Positions 34,530 to 41,977 of a stretch of DNA of 64,000 nucleotides are shown piece by piece; position 1 is the first letter of the stretch; every line of letters starts with the position of its first letter. The position numbers were made by a program, and so were the translations under genes. Under the pieces are notes generated by a model, which saw only the letters and a list, made by a program, of their open reading frames with translations, had not been told where the DNA came from and made no database searches. Source of the DNA: Lachnoclostridium sp. An131 (GTDB taxonomy: Bacteria > Bacillota > Clostridia > Lachnospirales > Lachnospiraceae); assembly GCF_002160825.1 (NCBI RefSeq), contig NZ_NFLI01000011.1:62001-126000 (forward strand), given 5' to 3'.

Positions 34530-35444
34530 TCATTCCCGAATCCCCAGCAGTCCCGGCACCCAAATCTGTCCCCACCCCTGCTGGTTTCGCGGAAGGCCCA
34601 GATTCCGGCAGGAGGAACGAAGCTTCAGCTTCACCTGCTTATTGGTCAGCTCTCTGTCTGCAGAAAGCAAAAGAGCGAGGCTTCCCGAAACTACCGGAGT
34701 CGCCATGGAGGTGCCTGATTTTTCTGTATAAAGCCTGTGGCCCGGCTTCTCGAAATCCGCGCTGCAGGATCTGATATAAGCTCCAGGCGCCGTCACGTCC
34801 GGCTTACAGACACAGGCCGGCGTCGGTCCCCTCCCGGAATAATTTCTCCGCTTTCCTCCCATAAACTGCACCGCCTGCCCATCATCAGAGGAGCCTACGG
34901 TGATAATCTTCGGACTCGTCCCGGGCACCGTGATGCTGGAACGGGCCGGTCCCTGATTTCCGGCCGCCGCACAGACCACAAGTCCTGCGTCCCAGGCATC
35001 CTCCACTGCCTTTAAAAGGCCAATCCTTTTCCTTCCTTTAATCTCTGCGCTTCCAGCAGAAATATTCACGATCCTGACATCGTATTCCTTCGCATGATCG
35101 ATCAGCCAGTACAGAGCCCGGACCAGAATCCCACTGCTCCCGTTTCCATCTCTGTCCAGCACCTTCAGAGAAAGGAAATGGCACCGCGGCGCAAGTCCCT
35201 GATACCTGCCGCCGGATGCCTCTCCCGTTCCTCCTATGATTCCGCAGATATGGGTGCCGTGACCGCAGTCATCGCCTCCCTCTGCCATGTCTGTAAGATA
35301 ATTATAGGCATAAACCAGTCTGCCGCGCAGATCTGGATGCTGTCCATTTACGCCGGAATCCAGCACTGCCACTCCGATTCCGGCTCCCCAAATTCCCCGT
35401 TCATACGCACGGGAGGCTCCCACGAGCTCTCGTACACGGTTCAT
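34530..35444 (-). CDS. S8 family subtilisin-like serine peptidase
   Basis: 304 residues, compact subtilase without signal peptide or prodomain. Triad Asp29 (AVLDSGV), His62 (DCGHGTHICG), Ser246 (KSGTSMATPVVSG), with oxyanion Asn163 (AAAGNQGP). The resemblance to intracellular subtilisins suggests cytoplasmic or non-classically delivered action. The ribosome binding site AAGGAG lies in the loop of a small hairpin (35448-35455 with 35463-35470), about 10 nt from the ATG. It is followed by the larger S8 peptidase and preceded by the MFS gene in the same direction. Confidence 0.93.
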   Translation of the reverse strand: MNRVRELVGASRAYERGIWGAGIGVAVLDSGVNGQHPDLRGRLVYAYNYLTDMAEGGDDCGHGTHICGIIGGTGEASGGRYQGLAPRCHFLSLKVLDRDGNGSSGILVRALYWLIDHAKEYDVRIVNISAGSAEIKGRKRIGLLKAVEDAWDAGLVVCAAAGNQGPARSSITVPGTSPKIITVGSSDDGQAVQFMGGKRRNYSGRGPTPACVCKPDVTAPGAYIRSCSADFEKPGHRLYTEKSGTSMATPVVSGSLALLLSADRELTNKQVKLKLRSSCRNLGLPRNQQGWGQIWVPGLLGIRE

Positions 35445-35476
35445 AACAGAAAAACTCCTTGCGTTTTTCTATTATC

Positions 35477-36715
35477 TTATGCTTCTGCTTTCCGGACTGC
35501 TATTCGGAACAGGACAAAACCGACAGCAAACATCACAGCCAGCAGGGCTACGCCTGCCCTGGAGGTGTCAAAAAGCTGCGTCGAGATTCCCATCAGCATG
35601 GTTCCCATAAAAGCGGCTCCCTTCCCAAAGATGTCAAAAAACCCGAAAAACTCCGTAGCCTTCTCCTTCGGCACAATCCTCGCAAAGTAGGAGCGGGACA
35701 GGGACTGAATCGCTCCCTGGAATACTGCCACACAGACAGCCAGGAACCAGAACTCCCATGCCTTGTCAAGCTGCAGCGCAAACAGCACAATAAAGAAATA
35801 GCCCACAATGGAAATCTGAATCAGGGACGTATTTTTCATTTTTTTGGAAAGCTGTCCCACAAGAATCGAGCAGGGGAAGGCTACCACCTGGGTCAGAAGC
35901 AGCGCCAGCAAAAGGTTCGTATCGCTGATTCCCACATCCTTGCCGTAAGAGGTGGCCATATCGATAATCGTGTACACTCCGTCGATATAAAAGAAAAAGG
36001 CCAGAAGGAAAAACCAGACCTCCGGCATTTTCCTCACCTCGGAAAAAACCTTCGCCAGCCGGCTGAAGCTGTCGCGCACAGGATGGGCAGAGCGCTCCAC
36101 ATAATGCTTCTGCTCGTAGCACCCAAGCAGCGGCAGCGTCACCAGAAGCCACCACGCCGCATTGAGCAGAAAGGCAATTGCCATTGCCATGCTGCCGGAG
36201 ATCCCGATCAGATCCGAGCAGAGGACGAAAACCAGGCTGATAATGAACGGAATGCAGCTTCCGATATACCCCCAGGCATAGCCCTGGGCCGACACCACAT
36301 CCATCCGTTCGTCTGTCGTCACGTCAGGAAGCATCGCATCATAGAAAACCAGGCTCGCATTCAGTCCTGTCTTTGCCAGCACATAGACCGCCAGAAAAAG
36401 AGTCCAGGTGGTCGGAAGCGCCAGTCCCGCACAGCCCAGCACGCCCATCATCATAAAAAAGGTAAACACCGGCTTTTTAAAGCCCTTTGTATCAGCCAGC
36501 GTACCCAGCACCGGCCCAAGCACTGCCACGAGAATCGTCACCAGAGAGGTGGCATAGCCAAAGAATGCCGTCGAATCCGCATCCGAAATTCCGCTTGCCG
36601 AGGCAATGTTCTTATAATAAATCGGTATAATCGTGGAGGTAAGAAGAACGAAGGCCGAATTACCCACGTCATACAGGATCCACCGCTTTTCCAGTTTTGT
36701 CAGCTTCTGATTCAT
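35477..36715 (-). CDS. MFS transporter, UMF1/Atg22-like family
   Basis: 412 residues with 12 predicted membrane helices. Start at ATG 36715 (GGGAG 9 nt upstream) giving MNQKLTKLEKRWILYDVGNS; the WILYDVGNSAFV pattern is characteristic of UMF1/Atg22-like permeases. Further segments: GTLADTKGFKKP (loop 2-3), YDAMLPDVTTDERMDVVSAQGYAWGYIGS, and LQSLSRSYFARIVPKEKATEFFGFF near residue 345. Members export amino acids in yeast vacuoles; bacterial substrates are mostly unknown. It lies upstream of the tandem subtilases and downstream of the phospholipase-like gene. Confidence 0.9.
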   Translation of the reverse strand: MNQKLTKLEKRWILYDVGNSAFVLLTSTIIPIYYKNIASASGISDADSTAFFGYATSLVTILVAVLGPVLGTLADTKGFKKPVFTFFMMMGVLGCAGLALPTTWTLFLAVYVLAKTGLNASLVFYDAMLPDVTTDERMDVVSAQGYAWGYIGSCIPFIISLVFVLCSDLIGISGSMAMAIAFLLNAAWWLLVTLPLLGCYEQKHYVERSAHPVRDSFSRLAKVFSEVRKMPEVWFFLLAFFFYIDGVYTIIDMATSYGKDVGISDTNLLLALLLTQVVAFPCSILVGQLSKKMKNTSLIQISIVGYFFIVLFALQLDKAWEFWFLAVCVAVFQGAIQSLSRSYFARIVPKEKATEFFGFFDIFGKGAAFMGTMLMGISTQLFDTSRAGVALLAVMFAVGFVLFRIAVRKAEA

Positions 36716-36794
36716 AACGTCTTTCTCCCATCTTTTCATTCATTTTCGCGGGCAGCAAGCCAAGCGGACGCGGCCTGGCCCCGCCGGCAGCCTT

Positions 36795-37583
36795 CTATTC
36801 AAAATCCCTGTTCAGGCGGACGCTTAAGGGCTCGTCCGTATCAATGACGCGGACGTAGCGCTCGATTTCCTCCGCTGTCATCCTGACGGCATTCTCCATT
36901 CGTTCTCCAAGAGCTATGCGGCTCTCCGTACACCCGGGATTCGGCTTTCCCGTCATCACAAGTCCAGCCAGTCCCTTTCTCTGCCCTATCAATGCGAAAA
37001 AGCCTGTCAGAAATCTGGCCTTTCCTGCCCTCGGGCACTGGAACAGCCGGATAATCCGGTGAAATCCGATAATGCACTCATCCACCTCGTCCGGTGTAAT
37101 TCCTTCCAGAACAGAGGCGATCGCTTCCTCGGTATCCAGATCCCGGATCAGGTGGCGCGTACAGTTGTGGGTTAGCGGATCCAGCCCGTCCTCCTCCATC
37201 AGCTCCCGGTCAAAATCCGTCTCAATTTCCAGATGTCCCAGCCTATGCTCCTTCATATACCGGCTGATATAGGGATGACACTCGCTGTCCAGCATAAAAT
37301 GACACAAAAATCCGCAGAGATAGGACAAAAGCACATAGCTTGGCCGTTTCTGATAGGTTTTCCGTGCTTTTTCGAAGAAAAAACGTGCCGACTCCCCGTG
37401 CATCCGGACGCCAAGCTGATTCACCCTGTTCTTTCCCAGGGCATGGTAGTAAAACAAAAGATCCGGGCCATGAAGTCCCAGCCAATAGGCCGGAGCATTC
37501 TCCCTCACGAGCTGCCGGATTTCTTTGGGCAGAGCCCGGTACACCCTTTTGCCAAATTTATAATGTGCATATACTGCAGGCAT
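36795..37583 (-). CDS. zinc-dependent phospholipase C family protein
   Basis: 262 residues from the ATG at 37583 (AGGAAG 7 nt upstream; the GTG two codons earlier is too close to it). An all-helical fold with the metal-ligand pattern of clostridial alpha-toxin-like PLC: YAHYKFGK near the start, WLGLHGPDLLFYYH, and LCGFLCHFMLDSECHPYI, then HLEIETDFDREL. There is no signal peptide, unlike secreted toxins, so it is probably a cytoplasmic housekeeping hydrolase or metal-binding protein. First gene of the minus-strand group that includes the MFS gene. Confidence 0.85.
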   Translation of the reverse strand: MPAVYAHYKFGKRVYRALPKEIRQLVRENAPAYWLGLHGPDLLFYYHALGKNRVNQLGVRMHGESARFFFEKARKTYQKRPSYVLLSYLCGFLCHFMLDSECHPYISRYMKEHRLGHLEIETDFDRELMEEDGLDPLTHNCTRHLIRDLDTEEAIASVLEGITPDEVDECIIGFHRIIRLFQCPRAGKARFLTGFFALIGQRKGLAGLVMTGKPNPGCTESRIALGERMENAVRMTAEEIERYVRVIDTDEPLSVRLNRDFE

Positions 37584-37792
37584 AAACACGCTTCCTTTCC
37601 AGTTATCTTTTCTTGATTTTCACCTGTTTCCTATTTTCTCACAAAACAACTGCTTATACAAGTAAATTTCTTGTTAGCCGGTCTCAAAGGCTTCCAGCCA
37701 GTGCGCGCCGGTCATTTGCAGAACGATTCACACATTTTTTTCTTACACATACTATGACATTGTAAATAATTATTTTTCTGGAGGAAATTCTC

Positions 37793-38035
37793 ATGAGTGA
37801 TTTAACTGCGACAAACTGCGGATGTGGCTGCGACAATGGCAACAACAGCTGCTGCAATACCCTGATCTGGCTCCTTCTGCTGTCCTCCTGCTGCGGCGGA
37901 AACAACGGATGGTTTGGCGGAAACGGCGGCTGCGGCGACAACAGCTGCCTGTGGATCATCCTTCTGCTGTGCTGCTGCGGCGGCTTCGGCGGAAATGGAA
38001 GCTTCTTCGGCGGAAACGGCGGCTGCGGCTGCTAA
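37793..38035 (+). CDS. Cys/Gly/Asn-rich mini-protein (chorion HCB-like)
   Basis: 80 residues with 14 cysteines and many Gly and Asn. Two internal units are visible: a hydrophobic run plus CC, then GGNNGWFGGNGGCG (about 21-48) and again a hydrophobic run plus CCC, then GGFGGNGSFFGGNGGCGC (about 52-80). GGAGG lies 8 nt before the ATG. Similar clostridial proteins are named after insect chorion proteins by composition only. A spore-coat or surface role is possible: a sigma-E/K-like -10 (CATACTAT, 37748-37755) lies ~40 nt upstream, but the -35 is unclear. Confidence 0.8.
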   Translation: MSDLTATNCGCGCDNGNNSCCNTLIWLLLLSSCCGGNNGWFGGNGGCGDNSCLWIILLLCCCGGFGGNGSFFGGNGGCGC

Positions 38036-38056
38036 TCGCTCTCTGCCCCATGTGCC

Positions 38057-38085
38057 GGCCGGGAATTCCTGTGGGATTCCCGGTC
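38057..38085 (+). terminator. probable terminator of the Cys-rich mini-protein gene
   Basis: 8-bp stem CCGGGAAT/ATTCCCGG (38059-38066 with 38076-38083) plus two outer pairs including one G-U, followed by CTTTCCTATTTC. It is moderate in strength. Confidence 0.55.
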
Positions 38086-38094
38086 TTTCCTATT

Positions 38095-38253
38095 TCATCC
38101 TTTTTTGCAGGGAAAGGATGTTTTTTCTATCTGCCTCTTGTCCTCCGGATCGTCCGGCTCCCGTTTCTTCTGCCTTCTTTCCAGCTCCTTTTCCCACATG
38201 CATTCCTCATCCAGCTCGTACACGCTTGTCTCCTCTATAATCAGACGGCCCAC
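38095..38253 (-). CDS. 52-residue acidic/basic mini-protein
   Basis: GTG start with AAGGAGGG 6 nt upstream on the minus strand. The protein starts MGRLIIEETSVYELDEECMW and continues as a highly charged Glu/Lys/Arg helix ending in a TSFPCKKG tail. Codon choice and the strong ribosome binding site argue for translation. It lies between the two plus-strand genes and faces the opposite way. The family is not recognised; I recall similar short clostridial proteins beginning with a LIIEE-x(2)-VYE-like strand, but no function is known. Confidence 0.6.
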   Translation of the reverse strand: MGRLIIEETSVYELDEECMWEKELERRQKKREPDDPEDKRQIEKTSFPCKKG

Positions 38254-38340
38254 AGCGCTCCCTCCTTATTTCTTTATCTCTTTATTATATTCATACTCCT
38301 CCGTTTTGCACATATACTGTAGAGAATGGGAGGAGACTGT

Positions 38341-38730
38341 ATGCGTCTGGGAAACAACGGCTATAGGGTACTTTATGACGTACAGAAAAAATGCAATGAG
38401 CTGAGCCAGAAAATAGATTCCATCATACGAATGATGGAAATGCTTGCCACCTACATTCAGTATTCCAATATGATGTCCGAATTCCAGGCTGATATGCAGC
38501 CAGGCTCGCCGGAAGAGCCTGGCGCCTTTTCTCAGTCTCCGCCGGAAGGGAGTGAAGGGATGAATCCAAATGATTTTCAGAAGCTTATGAACACCGCCCG
38601 TCAGTCGGATCATCAGATGACCCAGGACGAATTCAATCAGCTCTTTGAAGCGCTGAAGCAGGGAAAATCCGCAGAAGAGGTCGCTCGGATGGAGCAGATG
38701 GTGCAGCTTGCGAGAAGCTTTATGAAATAA
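38341..38730 (+). CDS. hypothetical protein (129 aa), helical
   Basis: Start ATG at 38341 with GGAGG 7 nt upstream; the frame is open 15 nt further but without a ribosome binding site. The N-terminal helix pair (about 8-50: RVLYDVQKKCNELSQKIDSI, MMEMLATYIQ) is followed by a flexible Pro/Gly/Ser/Glu linker (about 52-80) and a C-terminal helical part (DFQKLMNTARQSDHQMTQDE, FEALKQGKSAEEVARMEQMV). There is no signal peptide. Not recognised. A TATACT at 38313-38318 may be its -10, with a poor -35. A large nested palindrome follows 3 nt after the stop. Confidence 0.7.
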   Translation: MRLGNNGYRVLYDVQKKCNELSQKIDSIIRMMEMLATYIQYSNMMSEFQADMQPGSPEEPGAFSQSPPEGSEGMNPNDFQKLMNTARQSDHQMTQDEFNQLFEALKQGKSAEEVARMEQMVQLARSFMK

Positions 38731-38733
38731 TGC

Positions 38734-38868
38734 GAGCCGGCCCTTCCCGGCAGAAACACGCTTGCGCTCCCCTCGGACGCAGCGGATACGTAAGACGCCC
38801 GGGAAAAAGCACCCCGGCCGTCTAAGTACCGGCGTCCTCAGAGGGTTTCTGCCGGGAAGGGCCGGCTC
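38734..38868. repeat. 135-nt nested palindrome, candidate structured RNA or repeat element
   Basis: Perfect 24-bp inverted repeat (38734-38757 and 38845-38868) enclosing 87 nt that also fold: a region near 38768-38795 is complementary with bulges to 38818-38844. In its centre is a CCCGGG-AAAAAGCA-CCCCGG-type hairpin. The element is very GC-rich. Neither strand has a T run after the stem, so it is not a simple terminator. It starts 3 nt after the 129-residue gene and ends ~100 nt before the convergent CLC gene. Not assigned to a known RNA family. Confidence 0.7.
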
Positions 38869-38972
38869 TCTGTCTTTGCAGGCAAATCTATTCTTTCTTC
38901 ATGGCCACTTCTCTGTCTCTGTGACCAAATCTGTGTCTTTCTTCGTGGCCGGCTCTATGGGGCCGGGCACGG

Positions 38973-40295
38973 TTATTCCTTGGCATTGCGGTTGATGAAC
39001 TTGGTCTTTACCTTGGAATACATAATTTTCTGGCTGCGGTAGAGGCCGTAATAGCCGGACTGCATATAACTGACGGCGACAGCCAGAAAGAAAAAGGGCG
39101 CGCCCTCAAAGCCGAACATCTCCAGGCTGATAAGCAGAGAAGATATAGGACTGTTCGTGACGCCGCAGAAAACCGCCGCCATGCCGCAGGCAGCCGCAAG
39201 GGAGGGCGAGATGTGAAACAACTGGCCAAAGATGCAGCCAAAGGTCGCTCCTACAAAGAAGGAGGGGACAATCTCTCCTCCCTTAAAGCCGCCGGAAAGG
39301 GTCACTGCCGTAAACAGGATCTTCAGAAGAAACGCTCCCCAGAAGGCCTGTCCTTCCACAACAGCCCGCTCTACGATCTGCATACCCGTACCCAGATAAT
39401 CTGTTGTACCCAGGATCAGAGTCAGAACAATCAGCAGGCAGCCGGAAACCACGGCTCTCAGATATGCGTTCGCAAATTTTTCCGCAAACAGTTCTTCTGT
39501 TTTATGCAGCGCCACGCAGAAAAGAATGCTGACCGCCGCGCAGCAAAGCCCGAGAATCAGTATTTTTCCGGCGCTCAGTAAAGTGAAATCGGGCAGAATG
39601 CCGAGAGAAAAACGTTCTCCGGTCAGACCAAAGCGGCAGGCTACTGCATAGGCCGTGTAGGAAGCCACCACACAGGGAACCAGAGCCGCATAATACATAA
39701 TTCCGACGCTCACAACCTCCATGGAAAAGACTGCGGCCGCCATGGGCGTGCCAAACAGCGCGGAAAAGGCCGCGCTCATGCCGCACATAATCATGACGCG
39801 TCTGTCGTTTTCATCGATCCGTAAGACTTTTCCGAGAAAATTTCCGATGCTTCCGCCCAGCTGCAGAGCCGCTCCCTCACGTCCCGCAGAGCCTCCGAAC
39901 AGGTGGGTCAGAATCGTCGCCGCAAAGATAAGCGGAGCTGTCTTCAGGGGAATCTCCCTCTCCGCGTGAATCGCGTCCAGCACCATATTGGTACTGCTTC
40001 TCTCCTGTTTTCTCTCCCAGTGGTACATCCAGACGATCACCAGTCCTGCTATAGGAAGGCCAAACAGAATCCATGAATGGGCCACGCGGAACTTTGTAGC
40101 CAGCTCCACACCCTTTCCAAAGGCAGTTCCCACAAGTCCCAGAATCACCCCTGTAAGCGCCGCAAAAATCAGCCACCGGGCCAGCATCAGCAGACGGTTC
40201 CAGATGGTCACCCGGAACCGCTCCTCCAGTTGAGGCACAAGGTCTTTCAACTCTGATTCCTTATGTTCTGTTTTTTCATTTCTTTCTTCACTCAT
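38973..40295 (-). CDS. CLC family chloride/fluoride channel or antiporter
   Basis: 440 residues with about 10-11 membrane helices. The selectivity region reads GGSAGREGAALQLGGSIGNF, with GREGA where canonical CLC has GREGP; GREG(T) variants with a Met near the first filter loop (SSTNMVLD) are typical of fluoride/proton CLC-F antiporters. A second filter helix is GGFKGGEIVPSFFVGATFG and a third GMAAVFCGVTNSPISSLL. The ATG at 40295 is preferred over an upstream frame without a ribosome binding site. No fluoride riboswitch is visible upstream, where another gene ends 73 nt away. Fluoride specificity is inference. Confidence 0.88.
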   Translation of the reverse strand: MSEERNEKTEHKESELKDLVPQLEERFRVTIWNRLLMLARWLIFAALTGVILGLVGTAFGKGVELATKFRVAHSWILFGLPIAGLVIVWMYHWERKQERSSTNMVLDAIHAEREIPLKTAPLIFAATILTHLFGGSAGREGAALQLGGSIGNFLGKVLRIDENDRRVMIMCGMSAAFSALFGTPMAAAVFSMEVVSVGIMYYAALVPCVVASYTAYAVACRFGLTGERFSLGILPDFTLLSAGKILILGLCCAAVSILFCVALHKTEELFAEKFANAYLRAVVSGCLLIVLTLILGTTDYLGTGMQIVERAVVEGQAFWGAFLLKILFTAVTLSGGFKGGEIVPSFFVGATFGCIFGQLFHISPSLAAACGMAAVFCGVTNSPISSLLISLEMFGFEGAPFFFLAVAVSYMQSGYYGLYRSQKIMYSKVKTKFINRNAKE

Positions 40296-40368
40296 AATGC
40301 ACACCGCCGGAATCCTGCTTTCTTCCTGTTTGTTCCTGAAGCTTTGTCTTCCGGCTCCCCCTCTTTTC

Positions 40369-41247
40369 TTATATCTTCTCCCAGAGCAGGAGATTCTTTT
40401 CAAATACTGCGTTCAGTCTTCCTGTGTCTTTCAGCCAGGCCAGATAGGAACGGACGGTGCTTCCCACAAGAACATACTGCTCGAAATTCATGACAAGGCC
40501 GTATTCTGTGAACAGGCGCTGCAGAATCACTTCAAAACCAAGAGGTTCCTTACAGAGGCTTACGATTTTATCCGCTATCTCATTTACCTTGTCTATATTA
40601 TACTGAGCCAGTTCTGTGATATCCTTCGCCGCTTCCGCATGAGCAGGCACAAAGAGCCTGGCTTTCAGCGTCTTTACCTTTTCCAGCGTATTCAGATAAG
40701 CCGCCACATCATAGATAAAGCCGATCTGATATTTGTCCAGAGTCTCCCGGCTGGAAAGGCAGTCTGCCAGATATACGGTATCATCCGGCGTCCGGAAACC
40801 TGCCATATCAAAGAAATGTCCCGGCAGCGGAATCAGTTCAAAGCCTTCCGGCAGCGTCTCTTTCGTCAGATATTCCGCGCCGCTCTCCTGCGCCAGCAGG
40901 AACTTATGCCTCAGATCTTTGCATGGATAGCCGCCATACAGCAAGGAAGGCTCCAGAATCGGATGCCTGGTAAAATCACACTCAATTCCCGGCGCATAAA
41001 TTTTACAGCCTGTCTGTCCCTGCAGATACTTATTGCCGCCGATGTGATCCGCATTGGAATGCGTATTATAGATAGCTTTCAGCGTCCATTCATGTTCATC
41101 CAGAAGCTTTCTGACCTTCCGGCCCGCGTCCTTGTCATTCCCGCTGTCAATCAGGCAGACTTCCGTATCGTTCAGCTTTACCAGTCCGATTTTCGCCGGG
41201 CTCTGTATGTAATAATCGTGTTCCGAAATCTGTATCAGTTCATACAT
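40369..41247 (-). CDS. MBL-fold metallo-hydrolase with altered metal motif
   Basis: 292 residues. Metallo-beta-lactamase fold with strand LNDTEVCLIDSG and the metal loop H63-S-N65-A-D67-H68-I-G-G. The second His of HxHxDH is Asn here, so one zinc site may be weakened. A later ligand is in PLPGHFFDMAGF, with another at ADCLSS and VPAHAEA. A C-terminal helical tail (about 215-292) may be a winged-helix or dimer region. Upstream of the CLC gene in the same direction. Substrate unknown; thiol-ester or glyoxalase-like roles are possible. Confidence 0.85.
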   Translation of the reverse strand: MYELIQISEHDYYIQSPAKIGLVKLNDTEVCLIDSGNDKDAGRKVRKLLDEHEWTLKAIYNTHSNADHIGGNKYLQGQTGCKIYAPGIECDFTRHPILEPSLLYGGYPCKDLRHKFLLAQESGAEYLTKETLPEGFELIPLPGHFFDMAGFRTPDDTVYLADCLSSRETLDKYQIGFIYDVAAYLNTLEKVKTLKARLFVPAHAEAAKDITELAQYNIDKVNEIADKIVSLCKEPLGFEVILQRLFTEYGLVMNFEQYVLVGSTVRSYLAWLKDTGRLNAVFEKNLLLWEKI

Positions 41248-41293
41248 GATGTTTCCTCCATCGAATTATAGTTTTCCTGTACAATATAATTTA

Positions 41294-41899
41294 CTATTTG
41301 GAATCTCTTATTTTTCTGATATTGCAATTCATCAAATGTCTTCCCAGATATCTGTACAAAAAAATTTTTAATCCGGACATTTCCTGGTGATGCTCTTGAA
41401 GCAAATCATCCGGGCAGTCATATATTCCGAAATCACGCGTGATTCCTTCACTTTGAATATAAGTATGATTTCTTTCAAACTCAATAACCGGATTACGAAA
41501 ATCCTTTACAGCAACACCATAACCGCAAAAAGGGCCCTGACAGTCCGCATGGATGCTTTGCAGCCGCGCCAGATATTGCTTATCCAATATAAAGCCTTCC
41601 AGCTCATACCATACCTTTTCTAAATATACTTCCACCCAGCTGTGAAAGATATTTTGAGGAGCATTTTTATATACAATGCCTGTCACGGCTCCTTTCTGCA
41701 GTTTTTTGTCAATTGTAAAGCCATGAATCCTGCAGGGGATATGCACTCCGCGGAGCAGCGCCATAAACAAAATTCCTTTTGTATTGCACTGTCCATAACC
41801 ATCTGCAAGCACCCTGGAAGCCGGAATGTGATCATCTATATTATAGCCAAACCGGATTTCATCACGGACAAATTCATAAACCGCTTTTGTGCGCTTCAC
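41294..41899 (-). CDS. transglutaminase-like cysteine protease domain protein, probably N-terminally truncated
   Basis: 201 residues from a GTG with only a weak upstream AG-rich site. Transglutaminase core: Cys38 (ADGYGQCNTKG), His86 (PQNIFHSWVEVYLE) and an acidic residue at about 101-106 (YELEGFILD). Relatives usually have 25-35 more residues before the KAVYEFVRDEI segment; here the frame is closed by a stop 16 codons upstream of the GTG, next to a strong hairpin (41911-41952). Either the protein is short or the 5' end was lost. It is AT-rich relative to its neighbours. Confidence 0.7.
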   Translation of the reverse strand: MKRTKAVYEFVRDEIRFGYNIDDHIPASRVLADGYGQCNTKGILFMALLRGVHIPCRIHGFTIDKKLQKGAVTGIVYKNAPQNIFHSWVEVYLEKVWYELEGFILDKQYLARLQSIHADCQGPFCGYGVAVKDFRNPVIEFERNHTYIQSEGITRDFGIYDCPDDLLQEHHQEMSGLKIFLYRYLGRHLMNCNIRKIRDSK

Positions 41900-41910
41900 A
41901 GCTCTTTTTG

Positions 41911-41952
41911 AGAAACGGCGCAGATAATGTCTCCACTATCCGCGCCATTTCT
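41911..41952 (-). repeat. 16-bp hairpin upstream of the truncated gene
   Basis: Minus-strand pairing of 41952-41937 with 41926-41911 over 16 bp, including two G-U pairs, and a 10-nt loop. It follows leuS by 26 nt but lacks a T run, so it is a weak terminator at best. It could also mark an insertion scar. Confidence 0.55.
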
Positions 41953-41977
41953 CATTACACTCTAAGTGTTTTATTCT

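Noticed and set aside
35459-36847. 462-codon plus-strand open frame
   Set aside because: Antisense to the MFS gene; rich in His, Gln and Arg, as expected from a complementary frame of membrane-protein codons.
37793-38035. Lanthipeptide or other RiPP precursor (Cys-rich mini-protein)
   Set aside because: No modification enzyme, protease or transporter of a RiPP cluster is adjacent, and there is no leader-core structure.
40296-40368. Fluoride riboswitch before the CLC gene
   Set aside because: No matching conserved pattern in the 73-bp gap, and the gene is probably cotranscribed from upstream.
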